The position numbers and the translations under genes were made by a program. From Gemmatimonadaceae bacterium (GTDB taxonomy: Bacteria; Gemmatimonadota; Gemmatimonadetes; Gemmatimonadales; Gemmatimonadaceae), in the NCBI GenBank assembly GCA_036504815.1, contig DASXUN010000004.1:62001-126000 (forward strand): a DNA stretch of 64,000 nucleotides, given 5' to 3'. Below are positions 38,968 through 47,106 of the stretch, piece after piece. The notes below the pieces were generated by a model, which was given only the letters and a program-made list of their open reading frames with translations, searched no databases and was not told the origin of the DNA. How positions within the stretch are numbered: position 1 is the stretch's first letter; each line of letters begins with the position of its first letter.

Positions 38968-40433
38968 TGCTGCCTCTCTTTCAGGAAATCGCGCAGGACG
39001 CCGCGCAGGTGGCGGCGGAGCCGGCTACGAGTGTCTTGCGGGACGCCATCATCCAGGCGACGTACCTGGCCGCCTCGGTGATGTTCATCCTCGGCCTCAA
39101 GTCGCTGACCAAGCCCGACAGCGCCCGGCGCGGCATGCAGCAGGCCGCCGTGGGCATGCTGCTCGCGGTCATCGGCACGCTGCTCAACCAGCACATCGTC
39201 ACGTATCAGTGGATCCTCATCGGCCTCGTCGTCGGCGCCATCGCCGGCTACCCGATGGCGATGAAGGTCCCAATGACGGCGATGCCGCAGTTCATCGCCT
39301 TCTCGCACGCCTTCGGCGCGATTGCCGCGACGTTGGTGGGCGTGGTGGAGTACCGCGAACTGCTGGCCGAGGGGCACCTGACGAGCGGACTCGCCGGGGC
39401 GCTGGGCTTTGAAGTGCTGTTCGGCGCGCTGACGGTCACCGGCTCGTTCATGGCGTTCGGCAAGCTGCAGGAACTGATCACCGGCCGTCCGATCACGTTC
39501 AAGGGGCAGAACTTCTTCAACATTCTGCTGATGGCGGTGGCGTTCGGCTCGTTCGCCTTCCTGATCTACCAGCCGTCAGCGACGTGGGCGTTCTACACGG
39601 TCGTCGGCCTGTCGCTCTTCCTCGGCATCTCGATGGTGCTGCCGATCGGCGGCGGCGACATGCCGGTGGTGATCTCGCTGCTCAACTCGTACGCCGGCCT
39701 CGCGGCCGCGGCGACGGGCTTCGCGATCGGAAACAACGTGCTGATCATCGCCGGCGCGCTGGAAGGCGCGGGCGGCTTCATTCTGTCGGTCATGATGTCG
39801 AAGGCGATGAACCGGTCGTTCGGCAACGTGATCTTCGGCGCGTTCGGCGCGCCGCCGGCCGCGGTCGGCGTCAAGGGCCCGGCGAAGGAGCCGAAGACGA
39901 TCAGCACTGAAGACGCAGCGATGCAGTTGGCGTATGCCGGATCGGTGGTGGTGATCCCGGGGTACGGCATGGCCGTGGCGCAGGCGCAGCACATCTGCCG
40001 CGAGCTGGCCGACCTAGTGGAGGCGAACGGCGGCGCGGTGAAGTACGCCATTCACCCGGTGGCCGGCCGCATGCCGGGGCACCTGAACGTCATCCTCGCC
40101 GAGGCGGGCATCGACTACGGCGCGCTGATGACGGACGTCGATGACGCGAATCGGGTGCTGAAGGATGCCGACATCGCCATCATCGTCGGCGGCAACGACA
40201 TCGTGAACCCGGACGCCGAGAACGACAAGAGCAGCCCGCTGTACGGCATGCCGATCTTCCGCCCGTGGACCGCGAAGGTCACGTACGTGATCAAGCGCGG
40301 CAAGGGCGTGGGCTTCTCCGGCGTCGAGAACCCGCTGTTCACGCTCGAGACGACGCGCATGATCTACGGCGACGCGAAGGGCGCGCTGGGGACGCTCGTC
40401 AAGGAAGTCAAGGCGATCGACGAAGGGCACTGA
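38967..40433 (+). CDS. pntB: NAD(P) transhydrogenase subunit beta (PntB)
   Basis: A 488-residue subunit with about nine membrane helices (for example LIGLVVGAIAGYPMAMKVPMTAMPQ, ITFKGQNFFNILLMAVAFGSFAFLIYQ) and a C-terminal NADP(H)-binding domain III. The latter is marked by VVVIPGYGMAVAQAQH, KYAIHPVAGRMPGHLNVILAEA and GGNDIVNPDAENDKSSPLYGMPI. All three genes are intact, so the organism has an energy-linked NADPH source. The stop is followed at once by a dispersed repeat (40434). Confidence 0.96.
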   Translation: MLPLFQEIAQDAAQVAAEPATSVLRDAIIQATYLAASVMFILGLKSLTKPDSARRGMQQAAVGMLLAVIGTLLNQHIVTYQWILIGLVVGAIAGYPMAMKVPMTAMPQFIAFSHAFGAIAATLVGVVEYRELLAEGHLTSGLAGALGFEVLFGALTVTGSFMAFGKLQELITGRPITFKGQNFFNILLMAVAFGSFAFLIYQPSATWAFYTVVGLSLFLGISMVLPIGGGDMPVVISLLNSYAGLAAAATGFAIGNNVLIIAGALEGAGGFILSVMMSKAMNRSFGNVIFGAFGAPPAAVGVKGPAKEPKTISTEDAAMQLAYAGSVVVIPGYGMAVAQAQHICRELADLVEANGGAVKYAIHPVAGRMPGHLNVILAEAGIDYGALMTDVDDANRVLKDADIAIIVGGNDIVNPDAENDKSSPLYGMPIFRPWTAKVTYVIKRGKGVGFSGVENPLFTLETTRMIYGDAKGALGTLVKEVKAIDEGH

Positions 40434-40497
40434 GACTTAGGATCTGGAATCCGGAATGGGATTGAGGATTCCGAATTAGGATTGCGATTGGCGATGG
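40434..40497. repeat. Dispersed repeat element, single-arm form (copy 2)
   Basis: Starts immediately after the pntB stop: ACTTAGGATCTGGAATCCGG, then AATGGGATTGAGGATTCCG and ATTGCGATTGGCGATGG. It matches the arm consensus of the elements at 26.9, 44.6 and 62.7 kb but has no inverted partner here. Confidence 0.8.
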
Positions 40498-40747
40498 GCC
40501 CGGGGCGTTTGCTCCGGGTCTTTTCGTTTGTTGGTGAAGTTCCTCTTCTTTGGTCGTTTCCGTGTAATCCGAGCTTGCCCGTGAGATCCGTGGTATGCCG
40601 TTTGGAGCGGCTACCACGGATTTCACAGATGAACACGGAGGGACACGGAGGGACACGGATCCAACTTGGGAGGAACTACAGCGCGCTTCTCTACCGCGCG
40701 GGTGGTTTCGTGCCGTAGTTTCCGCTGACTCCCACTCCGAGCGCTCC
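40498..40747. repeat. Gene-free stretch with CACGGAT-type words and hairpin
   Basis: Between the pntB-side repeat and the amidase. ATCCGTGGTA (40586-40595) is the inverse of TACCACGGAT (40612-40621), a perfect 10-bp hairpin arm. It is followed by two tandem 10-mers CACGGAGGGA and CACGGAT (40634-40660). Words of this CACAGATGAACACGG type recur between genes in several environmental phyla, as far as I recall. No gene is seen. The AAGAGG-rich part further left holds nothing I can name. Confidence 0.6.
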
Positions 40748-42409
40748 ATGCCTTCCCCGCTCTCCCGTCGTGAGTTCGTTGCGTTGTCCGCCGCCGGCGT
40801 GGCCGCTTCTGGTGCGGCACCGGCGTTCGCTGCCGACACGTGGCCGAGCGACGCCGCGGGTGAGCGCGAGCCTGGCGCGAGGTCGATGGCGCCGCGCGAA
40901 GATGCGCTCTTCGAGAAGGGGGTCACGGAACTCGCGGCGATGATGGCGCGGGGCGAACTCACGTCGCGGGCGCTCGTGGAGCGCTACCTGCAGCGGATCG
41001 CGGCGATGGACAAGCAGGGGCCCGCCATCAACGCGGTCATCGAACTCAATCCCGACGCGCAGGCGATAGCGGCGGCCATGGACGCGGAACGAAAGGCCGG
41101 GAAGGTGCGCGGCCCGCTGCACGGCATTCCGGTGCTGATCAAGGACAACATCGACAGCGCCGACCAGATGCTCACGACGGCGGGGTCGCTGGCGCTGGCC
41201 GACAGCCGGCCGCTGCAGGATGCGTTCATCGTGCAGCGCCTGCGCGCGGCGGGGGCCGTGCTGCTGGGGAAGACGAACCTCAGCGAGTGGGCCAACTACC
41301 GCTCCACGCGCTCCACGAGCGGGTGGACCGGACGCGGCGGGTTGACGCGCAATCCGTACGTGCTCGACCGCAACTGCAGCGGGTCGAGCTCCGGGACCGG
41401 GGCGGCGCTGGCGTCCGACCTCGCGACGATCGGCATCGGCACCGAGACGGACGGCTCGATCATCTCGCCCGCGAGCATCTGCGGGCTGGTTGGCATCAAG
41501 CCGACGCTGGGACTGTGGAGCCGGTCGGGGATCATTCCCATCGCCGCGTCGCAGGACACGGCCGGGCCGATGTGCCGCACGGTGGCGGACGCGGCGGCGC
41601 TGCTGGGCGCGCTCACCGGCGTGGATCCGCGCGATGGCGCCACGAAGGCGAGCGCCGGGCAGGCGCGTGCCGATTACCGGTCGTTTCTCCAGGCCGGGGC
41701 GTTGCGCGGAGCCCGCATTGGCGTGGCGCGCGCGCAGGCGGGATTCAACCCCGACGTGGACCGCACGTTCGACCGTGCGATCGCCGCGATGAAGGACGCG
41801 GGAGCGGTGATCGTCGACCCCGCGTCACTGCCGACGCCGCCGCAGCTTGGCCCCGCCGAGACCCTCGTGCTCGACTACGAGTTCAAGGCCGGGCTCAACG
41901 CGTATCTCGCGTCGCGCGGCCCGACCGTGGCGGTGAAGTCGCTCGCCGAGCTGATCGCGTGGAACGAGCGCGAGGCGGCGCGCGAGATGCCGTGGTTCGG
42001 GCAGGAGATCTTCATTCGCGCGCAGAAGAGCGGCGCGCTGACAGCCAAGAAGTATCTCGACGCACGCGCCACGTGCCTGCGGCTGACGCGCGCGCAGGGC
42101 ATCGACGCGGTAATGGCGAAGCACCGGCTCGACGCAATCATCCTGCCGTCCAACCAGCCGGCGTGGACGACGGACCTGTTGAACGGCGACCACTTCACCG
42201 GCGGCGACACGACGTACGCAGCCGTGTCCGGCTATCCGAGCATCACCGTGCCGATGGGGATGGTGCACGGGCTGCCGGTGGGCGTTTCGTTTATCGGACG
42301 CGCGTGGGAAGAGGGGCGCCTGCTGTCGTATGCGTTTGCGTTTGAGCAGAGCACCAAGGCACGGCGCGCGCCGGCATTCCGGGCGACGTTGGGGGACGGC
42401 GGGGATTGA
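40748..42409 (+). CDS. Tat-exported amidase (amidase signature family)
   Basis: Hydrolyses an amide bond, substrate unknown. A twin-arginine signal (LSRREFVALSAAGVAASGAA) covers residues 5-30. The Ser-cisSer-Lys triad is present: K132 (IPVLIKDNID), cis-Ser at about 214 (SGSSSGTGAALASD) and nucleophile S237 (GTETDGSIISPAS). In the last motif the usual Arg of GSxRxPA is replaced, as in a subgroup of long bacterial amidases. The C-terminus has GYPSITVPMGMVHGLPVGVSF. The chain has 553 residues, typical. The ATG at 40748 is chosen because it gives the Tat signal at the N-terminus; an upstream extension is repeat-derived. Confidence 0.92.
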   Translation: MPSPLSRREFVALSAAGVAASGAAPAFAADTWPSDAAGEREPGARSMAPREDALFEKGVTELAAMMARGELTSRALVERYLQRIAAMDKQGPAINAVIELNPDAQAIAAAMDAERKAGKVRGPLHGIPVLIKDNIDSADQMLTTAGSLALADSRPLQDAFIVQRLRAAGAVLLGKTNLSEWANYRSTRSTSGWTGRGGLTRNPYVLDRNCSGSSSGTGAALASDLATIGIGTETDGSIISPASICGLVGIKPTLGLWSRSGIIPIAASQDTAGPMCRTVADAAALLGALTGVDPRDGATKASAGQARADYRSFLQAGALRGARIGVARAQAGFNPDVDRTFDRAIAAMKDAGAVIVDPASLPTPPQLGPAETLVLDYEFKAGLNAYLASRGPTVAVKSLAELIAWNEREAAREMPWFGQEIFIRAQKSGALTAKKYLDARATCLRLTRAQGIDAVMAKHRLDAIILPSNQPAWTTDLLNGDHFTGGDTTYAAVSGYPSITVPMGMVHGLPVGVSFIGRAWEEGRLLSYAFAFEQSTKARRAPAFRATLGDGGD

Positions 42410-42505
42410 TGGGCGGGCGTAGGGCGCCAGCGATGGGCGGTTGCAGGGATTGAGCGTTGGGCCGGCGCACGACTGAAGAGATGCGTCGGCGCCCGTGTGC
42501 CCGCG

Positions 42506-44533
42506 CTACTGATCCAGAATAAACGCGTACCGGAACGACGTCTCCTTCAGGCGTTCGTAGCGTCCGCTCGCCCCGCCGTGGCCGGCGCCCATGTTCATCT
42601 TCAGCAGCAGCGGCTGCGTGCCGGTGGCCGTCGCGCGCAGCTTGGCCACCCACTTGGCGGGCTCCCAGAACGCCACGCGCGAGTCGTTCACACCGCTCGT
42701 CACGAGCAATCGCGGGTACGGCTGCGGCGCGACGTTCTCGTACGGCGCGTACGCGCGGATGTGACGGTACGCCTCGGGCTCGTTGGGATTCCCCCACTGC
42801 AGCCATTCCTGCGCCGTCAGCGGAATGGACGCGTCGAGCATGGTGTTGACGACATCGACGAACGGCACGTCGGCCACGATGGTCCGGAAGAGATCGGGAC
42901 GCAGGTTCGCCACCACCCCCATCAGCAGGCCGCCGGCGCTGCCGCCATTCGCCGCCAGACGGTCGCTGGACGTGTAGCGCTCCCGCACCAGGTGCTCGGC
43001 GACGTCAACGAAGTCGGTGAAGGTGTTCATCTTCTTCATCATCTTGCCGTCATCGTACCAGGCGCGTCCCATCTCCTGGCCGCCGCGCACGTGCGCAATG
43101 GCGAAGGCGAAACCGCGGTCGAGCAGCGAGATGCGCGCCGAGTTGAACGTGGGCTCCATCGTGTAGCCGTACGAGCCGTACGCGTACAGCAGCAACGGGC
43201 GTGACCCGTCGCGCACGAACGGCGTGCGATAGACCAGCGAGATGGGGACGCGCGTTCCGTCACGCGCCGTCGCTTCCAGCCGCTCGATGGCGTACGCGTT
43301 CTCGTCGAAGCCGCCGAGCACGGGCTCCTTTTTCTTCACCACGCGCGACCGCGTGCGCAGGTCGTAGTCGAGGACGGTGTCGGGCGTGGCCAGCGACGAG
43401 TAGGTGAAGCGCAGTTCCGCCTGGTCGAACTCGGGGTTCGATCCCACCTGAATGCCGTAGGCCGCCTGCGGGAAGTCCACATAGTGGGTGTCGCCCTGTT
43501 CCAGGTCGGTGACGCGCAGGGTGCGCAGGCCGCGCTGCCGCTCCTGCACGACGACGAAGCGCCTGAAGACAAGCACGCCTTCGACGAAGGCCTCGGGACG
43601 GTGCGGGAGCCACTCCTCCCACGCCCCGGGATTCGCGAGCGGCGCGCGCATCACCTTGAAGTTCGGCGCGTCGAGGTTCGTGCAGACGTAGAGCCAGTCA
43701 ACGCCCGGTTCGACGTCGTATTCCACGTGCTCGCGCCGCGCGCGCACGAGCACGGGAGCGCGCTCCGGACGCGCGGCGTCGATCAGCCGCACCTCCCCGT
43801 CGGTGAACGACGACGACGAGATGACGATGAACGCCCCCGACCTCGCGCGATGCACGCCCACGTTGTTGAGCACGCCAGGTTCGTGGAAGACCTGGGCGGC
43901 CGTGCCATTACTTGCGCCAAGGACGTAGCGCCAGACGCGGTCAGACCGCTTGGCCTCGTCGGTGGTCGTGTAGAACAGCGTGCGGCTATCGGACGCCCAC
44001 GCCAGACCGAAGCCGAGCTTCTCCACGCGATCGGGCAGCCACTCGCCGGTGGCCAAGTCGCGCACGCGCAGAGTGAAGTCCTCATAGCCGGTGACGTCCT
44101 CGAGGACGGCGAGCAGGCGGTGATCCGGACTGACTTCGAGCGCGCCGAGCTGGTGGAACTCGTGCCCCGCGGCCTCGGCGTTCTGGTCGAAGATGATTTC
44201 TTCCCGTGCCTGTGCCCCCTTCCGGCAGTATATCGGGTACGCCTTCGCGGTTTCCGTGCGCGAGTAGTACCGCCACGTGCCGCGCCGCACCGGCACGGTG
44301 GTATCGTCCTCCTGGATGCGCGCCAGCATCTCCCGGTAGAGATCGTCCTGCAGCGGCTCGGTGTGCGCCATCATCGCCGCCGTATACGCGTTCTCGGCCT
44401 CGAGGTACGCCGTCACCTCGGGGTCCTCGCGGTCGCGCATCCAAGCGTAGTCGTCCACGCGGCGGTCGCCGTGGAGGAGATGGATGGTCTCGATGCGCTT
44501 GGCTTGCGGGGGGGATGCGGGGAGTTCGGGCAT
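42506..44533 (-). CDS. ptrB: Oligopeptidase B (prolyl-oligopeptidase family)
   Basis: A serine peptidase that cleaves short peptides after basic residues. The protein has 675 residues. An N-terminal beta-propeller domain (DYAWMRDREDPEVTAYLEAENAY is the family opening) is followed by an alpha/beta-hydrolase domain. The triad is S532 (NGGSAGGLLMG), D617 (GVNDSRV) and H652 (MGAGHGGASGR). Other blocks are LLYAYGSYG and FAIAHVRGGQEMGRAWYDDGK. No signal peptide, so cytoplasmic. The start at MPELPASPP is preferred; the longer frame enters the adjacent repeat. Confidence 0.94.
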   Translation of the reverse strand: MPELPASPPQAKRIETIHLLHGDRRVDDYAWMRDREDPEVTAYLEAENAYTAAMMAHTEPLQDDLYREMLARIQEDDTTVPVRRGTWRYYSRTETAKAYPIYCRKGAQAREEIIFDQNAEAAGHEFHQLGALEVSPDHRLLAVLEDVTGYEDFTLRVRDLATGEWLPDRVEKLGFGLAWASDSRTLFYTTTDEAKRSDRVWRYVLGASNGTAAQVFHEPGVLNNVGVHRARSGAFIVISSSSFTDGEVRLIDAARPERAPVLVRARREHVEYDVEPGVDWLYVCTNLDAPNFKVMRAPLANPGAWEEWLPHRPEAFVEGVLVFRRFVVVQERQRGLRTLRVTDLEQGDTHYVDFPQAAYGIQVGSNPEFDQAELRFTYSSLATPDTVLDYDLRTRSRVVKKKEPVLGGFDENAYAIERLEATARDGTRVPISLVYRTPFVRDGSRPLLLYAYGSYGYTMEPTFNSARISLLDRGFAFAIAHVRGGQEMGRAWYDDGKMMKKMNTFTDFVDVAEHLVRERYTSSDRLAANGGSAGGLLMGVVANLRPDLFRTIVADVPFVDVVNTMLDASIPLTAQEWLQWGNPNEPEAYRHIRAYAPYENVAPQPYPRLLVTSGVNDSRVAFWEPAKWVAKLRATATGTQPLLLKMNMGAGHGGASGRYERLKETSFRYAFILDQ

Positions 44534-44543
44534 GGACGGCGAC

Positions 44544-44684
44544 TGAGGATTGGGAATCCGGCACGGGATCAAGGATCACGATTCAGGAATTCGACTCGCG
44601 ATACAAATGTAGACACGCGCAAGTCGCAGGTCGCCATCCTGGATCGCAATCCGTGATCCCGTTCCGGGTTCCAAATCCTCAATC
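44544..44684. repeat. Dispersed repeat element, inverted-pair form (copy 3)
   Basis: Begins 10 bp upstream of the ptrB start. The left arm TGAGGATTGGGAATCCGG plus CACGGGATCAAGGATCACGAT is matched on the other strand by TGAGGATTTGGAACCCGG plus AACGGGATCACGGATTGCGAT. That is about 33 of 39 identical positions. A spacer of about 60 bp separates the arms. Same arm consensus as copies at 26.9, 40.4 and 62.7 kb. Confidence 0.88.
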
Positions 44685-44720
44685 GTGGTTCCCAGCCCAT
44701 GCTTTCGTTACCTTAGCCGG

Positions 44721-45200
44721 ATGCGAAATGACGCCCCCGGCACGGCCATCCTCGCGCAGTGGCGCCGGCTCTCCGCCTGGCCCGGCGGCCGCTGGCTCTT
44801 CAGCAAGCTCCTGGGCTGGCAGGTGCCCTATTCCGGCTCGGTCTCTCCGCGGGTGTTGCTGCTCGAGCCGGGGCACGTGCGGGTCTGCATCACGGAACGG
44901 CGCGCGCTGCGGCAGCACCTGGGATCGGTGCACGCCATCGCCTTGATGAACGTCGCCGAGCTGGCGAGCGGGCTCGCGATGCTGGGCGCGCTTCCGCAGG
45001 GGATGCGCGGCATCGTGACGAGGATCGGCATCGAGTACTTCAAGAAGGCACGCGGCGTGCTGGTGGCGGAGAGCCGCTGCACGGTGGCGCCGGACCTCCC
45101 CGAAGGCGAGTACGACTTCACGTCCGAAGTGACGGACGCCGCGGGCGACATTGTCGCCCGCGCCACGGTGACCTGGAAACTGGGACCGGTGCCTGAATGA
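44721..45200 (+). CDS. DUF4442 (hotdog-fold thioesterase-like) protein
   Basis: Protein of 159 residues of the DUF4442 family, related to hotdog acyl-CoA thioesterases. Blocks: GWQVPYSGSVSPRVLLLEPGHV, HLGSVHAIALMNVAELASGLAM, IEYFKKARGVLVAESRCTV and TDAAGDIVARATVTWKLGP. The ATG overlaps no upstream gene; its stop overlaps the next start (ATGA), so it is co-expressed with the nitronate monooxygenase. Actual activity has to be inferred. Confidence 0.82.
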   Translation: MRNDAPGTAILAQWRRLSAWPGGRWLFSKLLGWQVPYSGSVSPRVLLLEPGHVRVCITERRALRQHLGSVHAIALMNVAELASGLAMLGALPQGMRGIVTRIGIEYFKKARGVLVAESRCTVAPDLPEGEYDFTSEVTDAAGDIVARATVTWKLGPVPE

Positions 45201-46192
45201 ATCGCGAGTGGCAGCAGCGCTTCCTCGACCAGACCGGCGCCACGGTGCCATTGATCTGCGGCCCGATGTTTCCGTGCAGCAACCCTGAGCTGGTGGCGGC
45301 CGTCTCCGCCGCGGGCGGCATTGGGGTGGTGCAGCCGATTTCGCTGACGTACGTGCACGGACACGACTACCGCGAGGGACTGCGGCTGATCAACCGGCTG
45401 GCCGGTGGCCGTCCGATCGGGTTCAATGCGCTCGTGGAGAAGTCGTCGCGCGTCTACGAGGAGCGCATGATTCGCTGGGTCGACATCGCGCTCGAAGAGG
45501 GGGTGCGCTTCTTCATCACGTCGTTGGGCAATCCGCGCTGGGTGGTGGACAAGGTGCACGCCGCGGGCGGCGTGGTGTACCACGACGTCATCAATCGCCG
45601 CTGGGGCGAGAAGGGGCGCGACGCCGGCGTCGACGGTCTCGTCGCGGTCAACAATCGCGCCGGCGGACATCTGGGCAACCAGGATCCGCGCGCCCTGCTC
45701 GACGACCTCGCGCCGCTCGGCCTGCCTATCATCGGCGCCGGCGGCGTGGGCGACGCCGCCGACTTCACGCGCGTGCTTGGCCTCGGCTACGCCGCGGTGC
45801 AATGCGGCACGCGCTTCATCGCGACCAATGAGTGCAAGACGAGCGAATCGTACAAGCAGGCGATCCTCTCGTCGAAGGAGCGCGACATCGTCACCACGCA
45901 GCGACTCACCGGCGTGCCGGTGGCCGTGATCAACACGCCATACATCCAGCGGCTGGGGACCGAGATCAACGCGTTCTGGCGCTGGATGTTCAAGGGGCGC
46001 AAGACCAAGCACTGGGCGCGCACGTACTTCGGCCTGCTCGGCCTCTGGCGCCTCAAGCGCGACCAGCAGCGCGAGGGATCGGGCCACGGCGAGTACTGGC
46101 AGGCCGGCCGCAGCGTCGAGACAATCGACGTGATCGCCCCCGCCGGCGACATCGTCCGCGAATTCGAAGCCGCGTGGCGCGCCGCACCGTAG
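45197..46192 (+). CDS. Nitronate monooxygenase-type FMN enzyme
   Basis: A 331-residue TIM-barrel flavoprotein of the 2-nitropropane dioxygenase family, which oxidises alkyl nitronates. Family blocks: PLICGPMFPCSNPELVAAVSAAGGIGVVQ at the N-terminus (split motif), RPIGFNALVEKSS, VVYHDVINRRWGEKG, GVDGLVAVNNRAGGHLGN, LPIIGAGGVGDAADF and AAVQCGTRFIATNECKTS (phosphate of FMN). The C-terminus is extended and basic. Some members have other enoyl-reductase-like roles, so the substrate is open. Confidence 0.88.
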   Translation: MNREWQQRFLDQTGATVPLICGPMFPCSNPELVAAVSAAGGIGVVQPISLTYVHGHDYREGLRLINRLAGGRPIGFNALVEKSSRVYEERMIRWVDIALEEGVRFFITSLGNPRWVVDKVHAAGGVVYHDVINRRWGEKGRDAGVDGLVAVNNRAGGHLGNQDPRALLDDLAPLGLPIIGAGGVGDAADFTRVLGLGYAAVQCGTRFIATNECKTSESYKQAILSSKERDIVTTQRLTGVPVAVINTPYIQRLGTEINAFWRWMFKGRKTKHWARTYFGLLGLWRLKRDQQREGSGHGEYWQAGRSVETIDVIAPAGDIVREFEAAWRAAP

Positions 46193-46207
46193 GAGGCGTA
46201 CCCTCGC

Positions 46208-46294
46208 ACCGTGCACCACACCCTGCACCGTTCCCGAGCACCACACCCTGTACCGTGCCCGAACACCACACCCTGTACCGCGCCCCTGCACCAC
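46208..46294. repeat. 25-bp tandem repeat
   Basis: Two full 25-bp units at 46227-46251 and 46252-46276 (core CACCACACCCTGTACCG, differing by two bases) are flanked by a shortened unit on each side. They lie between the nitronate monooxygenase stop and the TIGR00266 gene. Longer frames reading through them are not needed by any gene. Confidence 0.85.
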
Positions 46295-46311
46295 GAATCG
46301 AGGACCTTCGC

Positions 46312-47106
46312 ATGCCCGCTGACATCATTGACTACAAACTCATCGGCGACGACCTGCAGGGCGTCGTCATCACGCTCGATCCCGGTGAGGGCGTGATCGC
46401 CGAGGCCGGCGCGATGCTGTACATGGAAGACGGCATCCAGATGGCCACGACCCTTGATCCCAACAACCAGGGCGGCGGACTGTTCGGCAAGCTGCTCGGC
46501 GCGGGCAAGCGCCTGCTGACCGGCGAGTCGTTCTTCATCACGATGTTCGGCAACGCCGGCCTGAAGCGACAGGACGTCGCCTTCGCGGCGCCGGTCCCCG
46601 GCAAGATCCGGGCGCTCGACCTCAAGGAATGGGGCGGCGAGATCATCGCGCAGAAGGACTCGTTCCTCTGCGCCGCGCGCGGCATCTCGCTCGACATCGC
46701 GTTCACGAAGCGCATCGGCGCCGGCTTCTTCGGCGGTGAGGGCTTCATCCTGCAGCGCTTCAACGGGGACGGCCTCGTCTTCGTGCACGCCTGCGGCGCG
46801 CTCATCGAGCGGCAACTTCGCCCCGGCGAGACGCTGCGGGTGGACACCGGCTGTCTCGTGGCCATGGAGAGCACGGTCGACTACGACATTCGCACCGTCC
46901 CCGGCATCAAGAATGCGCTGTTCGGCGGCGAGGGCATCTTCTTCGTGCACCTCACGGGACCGGGCAAGGTCATCTTGCAGACGCTCCCCTTCGCCCGCAT
47001 GGCCGACAAGATCATCGCGGCATCGCGCATGGGCATGGGACAGCGGCGTGACGAGGGCGGCGTGCTCGGCCCGCTGGGCGACATCCTGGGCGGAGACCGC
47101 GGATGA
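46312..47106 (+). CDS. TIGR00266/AIM24 family protein
   Basis: A 264-residue protein of the TIGR00266 family (AIM24-like, double-psi-type beta structure). Blocks: YKLIGDDLQGVVITLDPGEGVIAEAGAMLYM, LLTGESFFITMFGNAG, KDSFLCAARGISLDIAFTKR and GLVFVHACGALIERQLRPGE. In other bacteria members are linked to membrane stress or tellurite-type loci, but the molecular role is not known to me. The ATG lies 8 nt after GAGG. The stop overlaps the next gene by ATGA. Confidence 0.87.
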   Translation: MPADIIDYKLIGDDLQGVVITLDPGEGVIAEAGAMLYMEDGIQMATTLDPNNQGGGLFGKLLGAGKRLLTGESFFITMFGNAGLKRQDVAFAAPVPGKIRALDLKEWGGEIIAQKDSFLCAARGISLDIAFTKRIGAGFFGGEGFILQRFNGDGLVFVHACGALIERQLRPGETLRVDTGCLVAMESTVDYDIRTVPGIKNALFGGEGIFFVHLTGPGKVILQTLPFARMADKIIAASRMGMGQRRDEGGVLGPLGDILGGDRG

